From: Marinitenerispora sediminis
Lineage (GTDB): Bacteria; Actinomycetota; Actinomycetes; Streptosporangiales; Streptosporangiaceae
DNA: 48,907 bases
Direction of reading: 5' to 3'
Assembly: GCF_003336425.1 (NCBI RefSeq)
Contig: NZ_QEIO01000028.1
Span: 1 to 48,907, forward strand
The notes below the pieces were generated by a model, which was not told the origin of the DNA, ran no database searches, and saw nothing but the letters and a program-made list of their open reading frames with translations. Position 1 is the stretch's first letter. Each line of letters opens with the position of its first letter. Positions 17,783 through 27,314 of this stretch are shown here, in pieces. The translations under genes were made by a program, and so were the position numbers.

Positions 17783-18607
17783 CTAACGGCGCCGGCCGGA
17801 GCCGCCGAGGATGTCGTCGATGACGGAGGCGGCGTCCCACAGCAGCGGGAGCCGGGTCGAGGCGTCGTCGTCGGAGCGCCCGGAGCGCCAGCCGAGGCTG
17901 AGGCTGCCGTAGAGCTCGCGCCGCACGTGGACCGGGACGGCGAGCGCCGCGGTGTCGCCGTCGTACTCGCCCTCGGACAGGGCGTATCCGCGGTCCCGGA
18001 TCGCCGAGAACTCCTCGGCGAGCCGGGTCGGGTCCACCGGCGTCTGGTCGGTGAAGCGGGCCAGGGGGCGGTCGGTGAACAGCCGGTTCCGCTCCTGCGG
18101 GGGCAGGAACGCGAAGTAGGCCTTGCTGGTGGCGCCGGCGTGCGCGGGGTACAGCTCGCCGACCAGCGGATAGTAGCGCAGCGGCCCGGACGGCCCGTCG
18201 GCCGCCGCCACGCACCGCACGTGGAACCCGTCCGGGACGCAGAGCAGCGAGCTGTCACCGGTGCGCCGGGTCAGCTCCTCCAGCACGGGCTGGACGAGCA
18301 GCTCCAGGCTGCGCGACTGCTGCCACACCCGGGCCAGCTGGATCGTCGCCGGGCCGATCCGGTAGCGGCGGGTGGCGGGGTCGGCCACCAGGAAGCCGCG
18401 GTAGGCGAGCGTGGCGAGGATGCGCTGGGCCACCGACTTGTCCCAGCCGAACTCCCGCGAGACCTCGGTCACGCCCCAGTCGGCGCGGTCCCGGTCGAAG
18501 GCCAGCAGGACCTGGAGGGTGCGGTCGGCGGTCTGGAGCAGACCGGGGGGCTCCCGCTGGTCGCGCTGCGGCCATCCATCGCTGTCCGGTATACGTGATT
18601 TGCCCAC
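17783..18607 (-). CDS. IclR-family transcriptional regulator
   Basis: 274 residues. N-terminal winged HTH about residues 20-85 (LQTADRTLQVLLAFDRDRADWGVTEVSREFGWDKSVAQRILATLAYRGFLV) and C-terminal IclR effector domain (LVQPVLEELTRRTGDSSLLCV, HAGATSKAYFAFL, RDRGYALSEGEYDGDTAALAVPV). Likely controls its own AroM operon and the divergent pepE-dpp operon from the 130-bp shared region, which contains a palindrome at 18670-18684. Confidence 0.92.
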   Translation of the reverse strand: MGKSRIPDSDGWPQRDQREPPGLLQTADRTLQVLLAFDRDRADWGVTEVSREFGWDKSVAQRILATLAYRGFLVADPATRRYRIGPATIQLARVWQQSRSLELLVQPVLEELTRRTGDSSLLCVPDGFHVRCVAAADGPSGPLRYYPLVGELYPAHAGATSKAYFAFLPPQERNRLFTDRPLARFTDQTPVDPTRLAEEFSAIRDRGYALSEGEYDGDTAALAVPVHVRRELYGSLSLGWRSGRSDDDASTRLPLLWDAASVIDDILGGSGRRR

Positions 18608-18669
18608 TATCTCATTTTCTGGACTTTATGTAACTTTTCCGTGAACTTGTTGCGATATTAGAGAAACGG

Positions 18670-18684
18670 TTGCGGTCTCCGCAA
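18670..18684. promoter_or_regulatory. Candidate IclR operator
   Basis: Palindrome TTGCGG-TCT-CCGCAA in the comparatively AT-rich divergent region between the IclR gene and the peptidase operon, within wider half sites GGT and ACC. Assigned to the neighbouring IclR protein by position only. Confidence 0.5.
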
Positions 18685-18736
18685 TACCGGTGCGACTCTT
18701 CTCGAAACGTCGCAGCTCAGGCAGGGGAGGGACCAC

Positions 18737-19483
18737 ATGGCCGACCACGGCCGACGCGTGCTGTTGCTGAGCAACTCGACTCAGGCCGGCCGCGACTACC
18801 TCGCGCACGCCGCCGCCCCGATCCGGGCGCACTTCCCGGCCGGCGGGCGCATCGCGTTCGTGCCCTACGCCCTGCACGACTGGGACCGCTACACCGCCAA
18901 GGCCGCCGCCGGACTCGGCGCCCTCGGCTACCAGGTCACCGGTGTGCACACCGGCGACCCGGCGGCCGTCGTGGCCGAAGCCGACGGGGTCTTCGTCGGC
19001 GGCGGCAACACCTTCCGCCTCACCGACGCCGTGTACCGCACCGGGCTCCTCGACGTGCTGCGCCGCAGGGTCGCCGCCGGACTGCCCTACATGGGCGCCA
19101 GCGCCGGCACCGTGCTCGCCGGGCCGAGCATCCGCACTACCAACGACATGCCCATCGTGCAGCCGCCCAGCTTCACCGCGCTCGGCCTGGTCGGCTTCCA
19201 GATCAACCCGCACTACGTGGGCGGCGGCATCGCCCCCGGCCACATGGGGGAGACCCGGGAGCAGCGGCTCGCCGAGTACCTGGAGGAGAACGCCGTCCCC
19301 GTGGTCGGGCTCCCCGAGGGGTCCTGGATCACCGCCCTCGGCGGCACGGTGACCCTCGGCGGCACCCGCGACGGCGTGCTGTTCGCCCGGGGCGCCGACC
19401 CCGCGCCGCTGCCCCTCGGCTCCGACCTCGCCGCCCTGGAGACCGCGCCCCGCGCAGGTGAGCCGCGGGGGCCCGAGTGCTGA
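18737..19483 (+). CDS. Peptidase E-like (family S51) dipeptidase
   Basis: 248 residues. Serine peptidase of the PepE/cyanophycinase class, which cleaves N-terminal aspartyl dipeptides or beta-linked Asp polymers. Nucleophile Ser122 in YMGASAGTVLAG, the preceding VFVGGGNTFRLTDAVYRTGLL block and INPHYVGGG are all family features. GGGGAGGG upstream of ATG 18737. First gene of the operon and overlaps the permease start by 7 bp, so its product probably processes what the transporter brings in. Confidence 0.88.
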   Translation: MADHGRRVLLLSNSTQAGRDYLAHAAAPIRAHFPAGGRIAFVPYALHDWDRYTAKAAAGLGALGYQVTGVHTGDPAAVVAEADGVFVGGGNTFRLTDAVYRTGLLDVLRRRVAAGLPYMGASAGTVLAGPSIRTTNDMPIVQPPSFTALGLVGFQINPHYVGGGIAPGHMGETREQRLAEYLEENAVPVVGLPEGSWITALGGTVTLGGTRDGVLFARGADPAPLPLGSDLAALETAPRAGEPRGPEC

Positions 19484-20487
19484 GGTTCGCGCTGCGCCGG
19501 CTGCTCGCCACCGTCCCCACCCTCCTGGTGGTCGTGGTGATCAGCTTCGCCCTCACGCGGCTGCTGCCCGGCGACCCCGCCCGCGCGGTCGTCGGCGACC
19601 AGGCGCCGCCTGAGGCCGTCGAGCGCGTCCGCGCCGAGATGGGCCTCGACCAGCCGCTCCCCGTCCAGTTCGTCAGCTACCTCGGCGGACTGCTGCGCGG
19701 CGACCTCGGCACCGCCTGGCACACCGGGCGCCCGGTGCTGGAGGACTTCGCCGACCGGCTGCCCGCCACCCTGGAGCTCGCGCTGGTCAGCCTCGCCATC
19801 GCCGTGCTGGTCGCCGTGCCCCTCGGCATCGCCTCGGCCGTCCGCCGCGACCGGCCGATCGACCACTTCTCCCGGGTGCTCGGCCTCGTCGGCGCGTCGA
19901 TGCCGCTGTTCTGGCTCGGCCTGCTGATGATCAACGTCTTCTACGGCATGCTCGGCTGGGAGCCCGCCCCGCTCGGCCGGATCGGCCAGGGCCTCAACCC
20001 GCCCACCGACATCACCGGCCTCTACCTGCTGGACGCGGTGCTGTCCGGCGACGTGATCGCCCTCGGCTCCGCCGCCGCGCACGTCATCTGGCCGGCGCTG
20101 TGCCTGGCGACCGGCACCCTCGCCGTGATCTCCCGGATGACCCGCTCCAGCATGCTCGAAGTAGTCGAGCAGGACTACGTGCGCACCGCCCGCGCCAAGG
20201 GCATGCCCGAGACGGTCGTCGTCGGCAAGCACGCCCTCAAGAACGCCGCCCCGCCCGTCGTCACCGTGCTGGGCCTGCAGCTCGGCGCGCTCATGGGCGG
20301 CGCGGTCATCACCGAGACCATCTTCTCCTGGCCCGGGATCGGCAGCTACGTCACGCAGGCGATCCTCGCCAACGACTACGCGCCGGTTCAGGCGTTCACC
20401 ATCATCTCGGCCGTCGTCTTCAGCCTGGTGAACCTGGCGGTCGACCTCGTGCACGGCCTTCTGGACCCCAGGGTGCGCCATGCCTGA
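19477..20487 (+). CDS. Peptide ABC transporter permease, DppB type
   Basis: 336-residue inner-membrane subunit with six predicted helices. N terminus LRFALRRLLATVPTLLVVVVISFALTRLLPGDP is typical of DppB/OppB, and the EAA loop reads YVRTARAKGMPETVVVGKHALKNAAPPVVTVLG. GTG start 19477 inside the pepE-like gene; ends 8 bp inside the next permease. Specificity probably small peptides, set by the binding protein downstream. Confidence 0.93.
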   Translation: MLRFALRRLLATVPTLLVVVVISFALTRLLPGDPARAVVGDQAPPEAVERVRAEMGLDQPLPVQFVSYLGGLLRGDLGTAWHTGRPVLEDFADRLPATLELALVSLAIAVLVAVPLGIASAVRRDRPIDHFSRVLGLVGASMPLFWLGLLMINVFYGMLGWEPAPLGRIGQGLNPPTDITGLYLLDAVLSGDVIALGSAAAHVIWPALCLATGTLAVISRMTRSSMLEVVEQDYVRTARAKGMPETVVVGKHALKNAAPPVVTVLGLQLGALMGGAVITETIFSWPGIGSYVTQAILANDYAPVQAFTIISAVVFSLVNLAVDLVHGLLDPRVRHA

Positions 20488-21394
20488 CACCACGACCCCG
20501 GCCTCCGCCGCACCCGGCGCCGCACCGGGCGCCCCCGCCGCCCGGCCGCGCCGCGACGCCGGCACGCTGCGGCTGCTGCTGCGCAAGCCGCTGCCGACCG
20601 CCGGCCTGGCGATCATCCTCGCCTGGACCGTCCTCGGGCTGCTCGCGCCGCTGGTCGCCCCCTTCGAGCCCAACCGGCCCGATACCGCGATCAAGCTGCT
20701 CGCCCCCTCCGCCGAGCACTGGTTCGGCACCGACAGCTACGGGCGCGACATCTTCACCCGCGTCCTCTACGGCGCCCGGCTCACCCTGTGGACCGGCCTC
20801 ATCGGCGTCGGCATCTCCTTCGCCGTGGGCGTGCCGCTCGGCGCGATCGCCGCATTCCGCGGCGGCCGGCTCGGCGGCGCGGTCATGCGGCTCATGGACG
20901 CCCTCCTCGCATTCCCGCAGCTCATCCTGGCGATGGCCATCGCGGCCTCGCTCGGGCCCGGCCTGCTCTCGGCGATGATCGCCGTCGGCGTGGTCGGCAT
21001 CCCGGAGTTCGCGCGGATCATGTACGGACTGACCCTGTCGTTGAAGGAACGCGAATTCATCGAGGCGGGTCGGGCCCTGGGACTCACCACACCGGCGATC
21101 CTGGTGCGGCACGTGTTCCCCAACGCCCTCGCCCCGCTGCTGGTCCGCGCCAGCCTCGGGATGGGCTTCGCCATCCTCACCGCCGCGTCGCTGAGCTTCC
21201 TCGGACTCGGAGTGCAGCCCCCCACGCCCGAATGGGGCGTGATGATCTCCGAGGCGCGCGGCTACATCATCACCGGCGAATGGTGGCTGGCCACCTTCCC
21301 CGGCCTCGCGATCGCCACGTCGATCCTCGGATTCAACCTCCTGGGTGACGGTCTGCGCGACGTCCTCGACCCGCGACTGCGCACCTCCAGATGA
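20480..21394 (+). CDS. Peptide ABC transporter permease, DppC type
   Basis: 304 residues. DppC/OppC features: cytoplasmic Ala/Pro-rich leader, first helix TAGLAIILAWTVLGLLAPLVAPF, the periplasmic-loop motif HWFGTDSYGRDIFTRVLYGARLTL, and the EAA loop EFIEAGRALGLTTPAILVRHVFPNALAPLLV. Overlaps the DppB gene by 8 bp; forms the channel with it. Confidence 0.94.
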   Translation: MPDTTTPASAAPGAAPGAPAARPRRDAGTLRLLLRKPLPTAGLAIILAWTVLGLLAPLVAPFEPNRPDTAIKLLAPSAEHWFGTDSYGRDIFTRVLYGARLTLWTGLIGVGISFAVGVPLGAIAAFRGGRLGGAVMRLMDALLAFPQLILAMAIAASLGPGLLSAMIAVGVVGIPEFARIMYGLTLSLKEREFIEAGRALGLTTPAILVRHVFPNALAPLLVRASLGMGFAILTAASLSFLGLGVQPPTPEWGVMISEARGYIITGEWWLATFPGLAIATSILGFNLLGDGLRDVLDPRLRTSR

Positions 21395-21414
21395 GACAGC
21401 AGGAGAACACACCC

Positions 21415-22989
21415 ATGCGCAAGCAACTGATAGGAGGCGCCGCCGCGGCGCTGTCCGTGGCGGTGCTCGCCGGCGGCTGCGCCGCCAACGCCAACCAGGA
21501 CTCCGCCGGATCCGGAGCGTCCTCGCTGGTCATCGGCTACTCCGAGGGCGGCAGCGTCCTCGACCCCGCCGAGGCCAACGACCTCACCAGCGACACCTTC
21601 GTCTACGCCGCCTACGATCAGCTCGTGCAGCCCAAGGTCGAGGAGCGCGACGGCACCGCCGTCGCCGACTCCGGGCAGTTCGATCCGATGCTCGCCGAGT
21701 CCTGGGAGACCTCCGACGACGAGCGCACCTGGACCTTCCACCTGCGCGACGACGTCACCTTCCAGAGCGGCAACCCCCTCACCGCCGACGACGTCGTCTA
21801 CTCCTTCGAGCACGTCCGCGACTCCTCCTCGGCGTCCTTCATGTACGAGCTCGCCAACATCGAGGACGTCGAGGCCACCGACGAGCACACCGTCACCCTG
21901 ACCCTGTCCCAGCCCACCTCCCTGCTGCTGCCGCTCGTCTCCCAGTACTCCTGGTCGATCATCGACAGCGAGACCGCCGAGGCCAACGGCGGCGCCGAGT
22001 GGCTGGCCCGCAACACCGCCGGCTCCGGCCCCTACACCATCGAGGAGTGGGACCCCGCCACCCAGGCCGTCCTCCAGGCGAACACCGACTACTGGCAGGG
22101 CGCGCCCCAGCTGGAGCAGGTCACCATGAAGTTCATCAGCGAGGCGTCCAACCGGGTGCAGCTGCTGGACCAGGGCAGCATCGACGCGGCCATCGAGATC
22201 CCCGCCAAGGACATCGAGACCCTCCAGCGGAACGAGGACCTGGCGGTCAGCTCCGAGCCGTCCAACCGGATCCTCTACTTCGCGCTGAACACCGAGGTCG
22301 AGCCGTTCGACGACCCCGAGGTCCGCGAGGCCCTCTCCTACGCCATTCCCTACGACCAGCTCGTCGACGACGTCATGTACGGTCAGGCCGAGCCGCTGCG
22401 CTCCGCGCTGCCCAGCACCATGCCCGGCCACACCGACAGCGGCAACCCCTACTCCTACGACCCCGACAAGGCGCGGGAGCTGCTCAGGGAGGCCGGCTAC
22501 GAGGACGGCTTCGAGTTCACCTTCACCCTCGGCTCCGGCTTCCAGGACTGGAACGACGACGCCGTGCTCATCAAGGCCGCCCTTGAGGACGTCGGCGTCA
22601 CGATGAACATCGAGAACATGGCCCGCCAGCAGTTCCTAGAGACCATCAAGGAAGGCAGCGCGGAGGCGTTCATCAGCAAGTGGACGTCCTTCGTCAACGA
22701 CCCCGGCTACCACCTCGGGTTCCTGCTCGCCACCGACGCCTCCAGCAACTACGGCCACTACAGCAACCCCGAGGTCGACGAGCTGCTCGACCAGGCCCGC
22801 GACGAGCAGGACGCCGACAAGCGCGACGCGCTCTACGCCGAGGCCCAGGACCTCATCACCGCCGACGCGCCGTGGCTGTACCTGTACCAGTACAAGCAGG
22901 TCGTCGTGACCAGCACCGCGGTGCGGGGCTACACCTTCTACCCCGACGAGATCATCCGGTTCTACCCGATGAGCAAGGAGGAGGCGTGA
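21415..22989 (+). CDS. Peptide-binding lipoprotein, extracellular solute-binding family 5
   Basis: 524 residues. Signal peptide ends in the lipobox LAGGC (Cys about residue 24), so the mature protein is anchored outside the membrane. Family 5 (DppA/OppA) features include LAESWETSDDERTWTFHLRDDVTFQSGNPLTADDVVYSFEHV and DPEVREALSYAIPYDQLV. ATG 21415 with AGGAG upstream is preferred to the ATG at 21391, which precedes the ribosome site. Its 3 prime end overlaps the M20 peptidase start by 4 bp. Confidence 0.94.
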   Translation: MRKQLIGGAAAALSVAVLAGGCAANANQDSAGSGASSLVIGYSEGGSVLDPAEANDLTSDTFVYAAYDQLVQPKVEERDGTAVADSGQFDPMLAESWETSDDERTWTFHLRDDVTFQSGNPLTADDVVYSFEHVRDSSSASFMYELANIEDVEATDEHTVTLTLSQPTSLLLPLVSQYSWSIIDSETAEANGGAEWLARNTAGSGPYTIEEWDPATQAVLQANTDYWQGAPQLEQVTMKFISEASNRVQLLDQGSIDAAIEIPAKDIETLQRNEDLAVSSEPSNRILYFALNTEVEPFDDPEVREALSYAIPYDQLVDDVMYGQAEPLRSALPSTMPGHTDSGNPYSYDPDKARELLREAGYEDGFEFTFTLGSGFQDWNDDAVLIKAALEDVGVTMNIENMARQQFLETIKEGSAEAFISKWTSFVNDPGYHLGFLLATDASSNYGHYSNPEVDELLDQARDEQDADKRDALYAEAQDLITADAPWLYLYQYKQVVVTSTAVRGYTFYPDEIIRFYPMSKEEA

Positions 22990-24332
22990 CCGCGTCCGGT
23001 GCGAGCTCCCGCGGCGGGAACGGGCGGCGGGACTGGGAACGTGCGCTGCTGGCGGCCATCGACGAGCGCTCCGCGGAGCTGCTGGAGCTGGCCGGGGCCC
23101 TCATCCGGATCCCCAGTGAGAACCCGCCCGGCGACGACCCCGCCGTCAGCGACTTCATCGCCGACTACCTCGACGGCCGCGGCCTGGCGGCCGTGCGCCA
23201 CGACGGCGGCGAGGGGCGGACCAACGTCCTCGCCACCTACCCGGGGGCCGCCGCGGCGGCCCCCGGCGGGCGGCACCTCGCCCTGGCCGGGCACGCCGAC
23301 GTCGTCCCGGTCGGGGACCGCTCCCGCTGGGACTTCGCCCCCTTCGCCGGCGACGTCGTCGACGGCTGGCTGCGCGGCCGCGGCGCCAGCGACATGAAGG
23401 CCGGCCTCGCCGGCGTGCTGTTCGTGACCGCGCTGCTCGCCGAGCTGCGGGTGCCGCTCGGCGGACCGGTCACCTTCGTGTCCGTCGCCGACGAGGAGAC
23501 CGGCGGTGTGCGCGGCCTGCCCCGCATCGTGGCGGACGGCCTGCTGGCCGGCGTCACCGGCGCGGTCATCGCCGAGCCGTCCGCCCCCGGCAACCCCACC
23601 ATCGGGCAGAAGGGCAGCTGCCAGTTCGAGCTGCGCATCACCGGCCGGCCGGGGCACGGCAGCCTGTCCCCGCTCTCGGGCGTGTCGGCCAACGTCAAGG
23701 CGGCCAAGGCGATCATGGCGCTGCAGTCGCTGTTCGACATCACACCCGACATCCCCGAGGAGATGGCCGAGATCATCGCCGTCTCCAAGGAGTACGTGCG
23801 CACCCGCGAACCCGAGGACTTCGGCGCCGCGTTCGACCACGTCACCGTCAACATCGGCACCGTGCACGGCGGCACGGCCATCAACGTCGTCGCCGACACC
23901 TGCGTGCTCACCGTGGACTGCCGGGTGCCGTTCGGGGTGCGGCGCGACGACGTCCTGGCCGAGGCCCGCCGGCTGCTCGCCGAGGTCGGGGTGGAGGCCG
24001 AACTCGTGGAACGCGGTTCGCGTTCCGAGGCCAACTGGACCCCGCCCACCGACCCGGTGGTCGACACCCTCGTCGGCGCCGTCCGCGAGGTGGTCGACCC
24101 CGAGGGCTACGGCGTCCTGCAGTGGGCGACCAGCGACGCCCGCTGGTTCCGCCAGGCCGGCATCCCGGTCCTGCAGTACGGCCCCGCCCACCTGCCGACC
24201 ATCCACGGCTTCAACGAGCGGACCCGCGCCCACCAGGTCGTCGACTCCGCCAAGGTCTACGCCCTCACCGCGCTGCGCTACCTGGACACCGTCGACCCCG
24301 GCTCCGCCGCCGGGCAGAAGGGAACGAACTAG
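22986..24332 (+). CDS. M20-family metallopeptidase (ArgE/DapE/CPG2-like)
   Basis: 448-residue zinc hydrolase that cleaves acyl-amino acids or short peptides. Metal ligands are visible: His103 in LALAGHADVVPV, Asp136 in GRGASDMKAGLAG, the Glu pair 170-171 in VADEETGGVRG, Glu in VIAEPSAP, and the late His in LPTIHGFNER. GTG 22986 overlaps the binding-protein stop (GTGA) after AAGGAGGAGG. Placement between transporter genes indicates an intracellular role on the imported substrate. The exact bond split is not determinable. Confidence 0.93.
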   Translation: MTASGASSRGGNGRRDWERALLAAIDERSAELLELAGALIRIPSENPPGDDPAVSDFIADYLDGRGLAAVRHDGGEGRTNVLATYPGAAAAAPGGRHLALAGHADVVPVGDRSRWDFAPFAGDVVDGWLRGRGASDMKAGLAGVLFVTALLAELRVPLGGPVTFVSVADEETGGVRGLPRIVADGLLAGVTGAVIAEPSAPGNPTIGQKGSCQFELRITGRPGHGSLSPLSGVSANVKAAKAIMALQSLFDITPDIPEEMAEIIAVSKEYVRTREPEDFGAAFDHVTVNIGTVHGGTAINVVADTCVLTVDCRVPFGVRRDDVLAEARRLLAEVGVEAELVERGSRSEANWTPPTDPVVDTLVGAVREVVDPEGYGVLQWATSDARWFRQAGIPVLQYGPAHLPTIHGFNERTRAHQVVDSAKVYALTALRYLDTVDPGSAAGQKGTN

Positions 24333-25276
24333 TGCTCCGGCATGTACTCGACATGATCGACCTGCTCGACGATCCGGCGGTCACCGGCGCCGCCGTGGCC
24401 GACCGCCTCGCGGCCATCGGCGCGGCCGACGTCAAGATCGACGTCACCACCGTGCAGGGCGAGCTCGGCAGCACCGACTTCGTGCGGGTCGTCGTCCCCG
24501 GGACCCACGGCAAGCTCTCCGGCGGCGCCGCGCCCACGCTCGGCATCGTCGGCCGGCTCGGCGGTGTCGGGGCGCGGCCCGAACGCATCGGCTTCGTCTC
24601 CGACGGCGACGGCGCGGTCGCGGCGCTCAGCGCCGCCGAGAAGCTCACCGTCATGGCGCGGCGCGGCGACCGGCTGGCCGGCGACGTCATCATCGGCACG
24701 CACGTCTGCCCCGACGCCCCCACCGAGCCGCACGACCCGGTGCCGTTCATGGGCTCCTCGGTCGACATGGACCAGATGAACGACCACGAGGTGTCGCCCG
24801 AGATGGACGCCGTGCTGTCCATCGACACCACCAAGGGCAACCGGATCATCAACCACCGCGGCCTCGCGCTGTCGCCCACCGTCAAGGAGGGCTACATCCT
24901 GCGGGTCAGCCCCGACCTCGTCGAACTGCTGGAGACCGTCACCGGCCGGCCGGTGGTCACCTACCCGGTGACCACGCAGGACATCACGCCCTACGGCAAC
25001 GAGCTGTACCACATCAACTCCATCCTGCAGCCGGCCGTGGCCACCGCCGCGCCCGTCGTCGGGCTGGCGATCACCGCGGCCAGCGCCGTCCCCGGGTGCG
25101 GCACCGGCGCCAGCCACGAGACCGACATCGCCGAGGCCGCCCGCTACGCGGTGGAGGTCGGCAAGGCGTTCACCGCCGGACAGGCGCAGTTCCACGACGC
25201 CGCGGAGTTCGACCGGCTGGTGCGGCTGTACGGGTCGATGACGCGGTTCCAGACCCTCGGCGCGGACGTGGGGTGA
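24332..25276 (+). CDS. DUF1177-family protein
   Basis: 314 residues, start GTG 24332 sharing one base with the M20 stop, with AAGGGA upstream. The sequence LRHVLDMIDLLDDPAVTG, VTTVQGELGSTDFVRVVVPG, IIGTHVCPDAPTEPHDPVPFMGSSVDMDQMN and IDTTKGNRIINHRG identifies DUF1177, whose function is unknown. Conserved His, Cys, Asp and Glu residues (GTHVCP, PHDPVPFM, NDHEV) would suit a metal site, which is my inference. Co-occurrence with AroM, PepE-like, M20 and Dpp genes suggests a step in the same pathway. Confidence 0.88.
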   Translation: MLRHVLDMIDLLDDPAVTGAAVADRLAAIGAADVKIDVTTVQGELGSTDFVRVVVPGTHGKLSGGAAPTLGIVGRLGGVGARPERIGFVSDGDGAVAALSAAEKLTVMARRGDRLAGDVIIGTHVCPDAPTEPHDPVPFMGSSVDMDQMNDHEVSPEMDAVLSIDTTKGNRIINHRGLALSPTVKEGYILRVSPDLVELLETVTGRPVVTYPVTTQDITPYGNELYHINSILQPAVATAAPVVGLAITAASAVPGCGTGASHETDIAEAARYAVEVGKAFTAGQAQFHDAAEFDRLVRLYGSMTRFQTLGADVG

Positions 25277-25280
25277 GGCC

Positions 25281-26312
25281 GTGACATCGACGGACCGCGC
25301 CGCCGGCCCGCCCCGCTCCGGGGCGCCCGGCGGCGCCGCCGAGCCCGTCCTGCGGGTCGAGGACCTGCGGGTCGGCTTCCGCACGTCGCGCGGCGCGATC
25401 ACGCCCGTCGACGGAGTGTCGCTGGAGCTGCGCCGCGGCGAGACCCTGGGCCTCGTCGGCGAGTCGGGCTGCGGCAAGAGTGTCACCTCGCTGTCGATCA
25501 TGCGGCTGCTGCCCCGCGACACCGCGCGGGTGACCGGCGGGTGCATCAGCTTCGGCGGCCAGGACCTGGCCGAGCTCTCCGAGCGCCGCATGCGGGCCAT
25601 CCGCGGCAACCGGATCGCGATGATCTTCCAGGAGCCGATGACCTCGCTGAACCCGGCGTTCACCATCGGGGACCAGCTCGCCGAGCCGCTCCGCCGCCAC
25701 CTGGGGATGTCGCGCGCGCAGGCGCGCGCCCGGGCCGTGGACGCCCTCGGCCAGGTCGGTATCTCACGTCCGGCGCGGCTGGTCGGGCAGTACCCGCACG
25801 AGCTGTCCGGCGGGATGCGGCAGCGCGTGATGATCGCGATGGCGATGGCGTGCGAGCCCGAGGTGCTCATCGCCGACGAGCCCACCACGGCGCTCGACGT
25901 CACCATCCAGGCGCAGATCCTGGAGCTCATCCGGGACCTGCAGGAGGCGACCGGTACCGCCGTGCTGCTCATCACCCACGATTTGGGCGTGGTCGCCGAG
26001 ACCTGCGACCGGGTCGCCGTGATGTACAGCGGGCAGATCGTGGAGCAGGCCGACGTCGGCCGGCTCTTCGCCGAGCCGCGGCACCCCTACACCCGGGGGC
26101 TGCTGCGGTCGCTGCCCGCGATGAACGCCGGCGCCGACCGGCTCGCCCTCATCCCCGGCAGCGTGCCGCCGCCGGACGACCTGCCGCCGGGCTGCCGGTT
26201 CGCGCCGCGCTGCGACCGCCGCTTCGCCGGCTGCGACCACACCCGGGTGCCGCTGGTCCCCACCGGCGAGGACCACGACACCCGCTGCCTGCTGTACCCG
26301 GAGGCGAGCTGA
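25281..26312 (+). CDS. Peptide ABC transporter ATPase, DppD type
   Basis: 343 residues. Walker [12 protein letters not shown], signature [16 protein letters not shown], Walker [14 protein letters not shown]-loop [10 protein letters not shown]. The oligopeptide-transporter C-terminal extension ([17 protein letters not shown]) carries the usual cysteine cluster. GTG start 25281. Energises the DppBC channel with DppF; stop and next start overlap by one base (TGATG). Confidence 0.95.
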   Translation: MTSTDRAAGPPRSGAPGGAAEPVLRVEDLRVGFRTSRGAITPVDGVSLELRRGETLGLVGESGCGKSVTSLSIMRLLPRDTARVTGGCISFGGQDLAELSERRMRAIRGNRIAMIFQEPMTSLNPAFTIGDQLAEPLRRHLGMSRAQARARAVDALGQVGISRPARLVGQYPHELSGGMRQRVMIAMAMACEPEVLIADEPTTALDVTIQAQILELIRDLQEATGTAVLLITHDLGVVAETCDRVAVMYSGQIVEQADVGRLFAEPRHPYTRGLLRSLPAMNAGADRLALIPGSVPPPDDLPPGCRFAPRCDRRFAGCDHTRVPLVPTGEDHDTRCLLYPEAS

Positions 26313-27283
26313 TGGACACCCTGCTCACGGTCGAGGGCCTCACCAAGCACTTCCCGGTGCGCGGCGGCTGGGGCCGCACCGGCGCACCGGTGCGTGCGGT
26401 CGACGGCGTGGACCTGACCGCCGGGCGCGGCGAGACCCTCGGCATCGTCGGTGAGTCCGGCTGCGGCAAGTCCACCACCGGGCGTGCGATCCTGCGGCTC
26501 ATCGAGCCCACCGCCGGAACCGTCCGGGTGGACGGCACCGACCTCGCCGGCCTCGGTCCCGCCGAGCTGCGCCGGTTCCGCCGCCGGATGCAGCTCGTCT
26601 TCCAGGACCCCTACGCCAGCCTGGACCCGCGCTGGACCGTGGAGCGGACCCTGACCGAGGTGCTGCGCACCCACACCGACCTCGGCCGGGACGCGGTCCG
26701 GGAGCGCATCGGCGACATCCTGGAGACGGTGGGCCTGAGCGCGCACCACCGTTCGCGCTACCCGCACGAGTTCTCCGGCGGCCAGCGCCAGCGCATCTCC
26801 ATCGCCCGCGCCCTGCTGCTCAACCCCGACCTGGTGGTCGCCGACGAGCCGGTCTCCGCGCTGGACGTCAGCGTGCAGGCGCAGGTCATCAACCTGATGA
26901 AGGACCTCCAGCAGGAGTTCGGGATGACGTACCTGTTCATCTCGCACGACCTGTCGGTGGTGCGCTTCATCAGCGACCGGGTCGCGGTGATGTACCTGGG
27001 GCGGGTGGTGGAGCTGGCCGACACCGCCGACCTGTTCGCCGACCCCAAGCACCCCTACACCCGGGCGCTGCTGTCGGCACTCCCGGTCCCGGACCCGGCG
27101 GCCCGCCGGGAGCGGGTGGTCCTCACGGGCGACCTGCCGAGCCCGAGCGACCCGCCGGCGGGGTGCGCGTTCCACACCCGCTGCCCGCTGGCCACCGAGC
27201 GCTGCCGGGTGGAGAGACCGGAGACGCGCGTGCTGGCGGGGGAGAGCGGACCGCGCGAGGTGGCGTGTCACCTGGCGGAGTAG
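26312..27283 (+). CDS. Peptide ABC transporter ATPase, DppF type
   Basis: 323 residues. Walker [14 protein letters not shown], signature [15 protein letters not shown], Walker [14 protein letters not shown]-loop FISHDLSVV, and C-terminal [16 protein letters not shown] cysteine motif. Last gene of the pepE-dpp operon, with a hairpin over its stop codon. Confidence 0.95.
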   Translation: MDTLLTVEGLTKHFPVRGGWGRTGAPVRAVDGVDLTAGRGETLGIVGESGCGKSTTGRAILRLIEPTAGTVRVDGTDLAGLGPAELRRFRRRMQLVFQDPYASLDPRWTVERTLTEVLRTHTDLGRDAVRERIGDILETVGLSAHHRSRYPHEFSGGQRQRISIARALLLNPDLVVADEPVSALDVSVQAQVINLMKDLQQEFGMTYLFISHDLSVVRFISDRVAVMYLGRVVELADTADLFADPKHPYTRALLSALPVPDPAARRERVVLTGDLPSPSDPPAGCAFHTRCPLATERCRVERPETRVLAGESGPREVACHLAE

Positions 27284-27305
27284 CCCGGACGTTCGGCGTC
27301 CGGGC
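27283..27305 (+). terminator. Terminator of the pepE-dpp operon
   Basis: Perfect 9-bp stem GCCCGGACG/CGTCCGGGC with loop TTCGG, beginning on the last base of the dppF-type stop codon. Also faces the converging GntR gene. Confidence 0.75.
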
Positions 27306-27314
27306 CGGCCGCTG

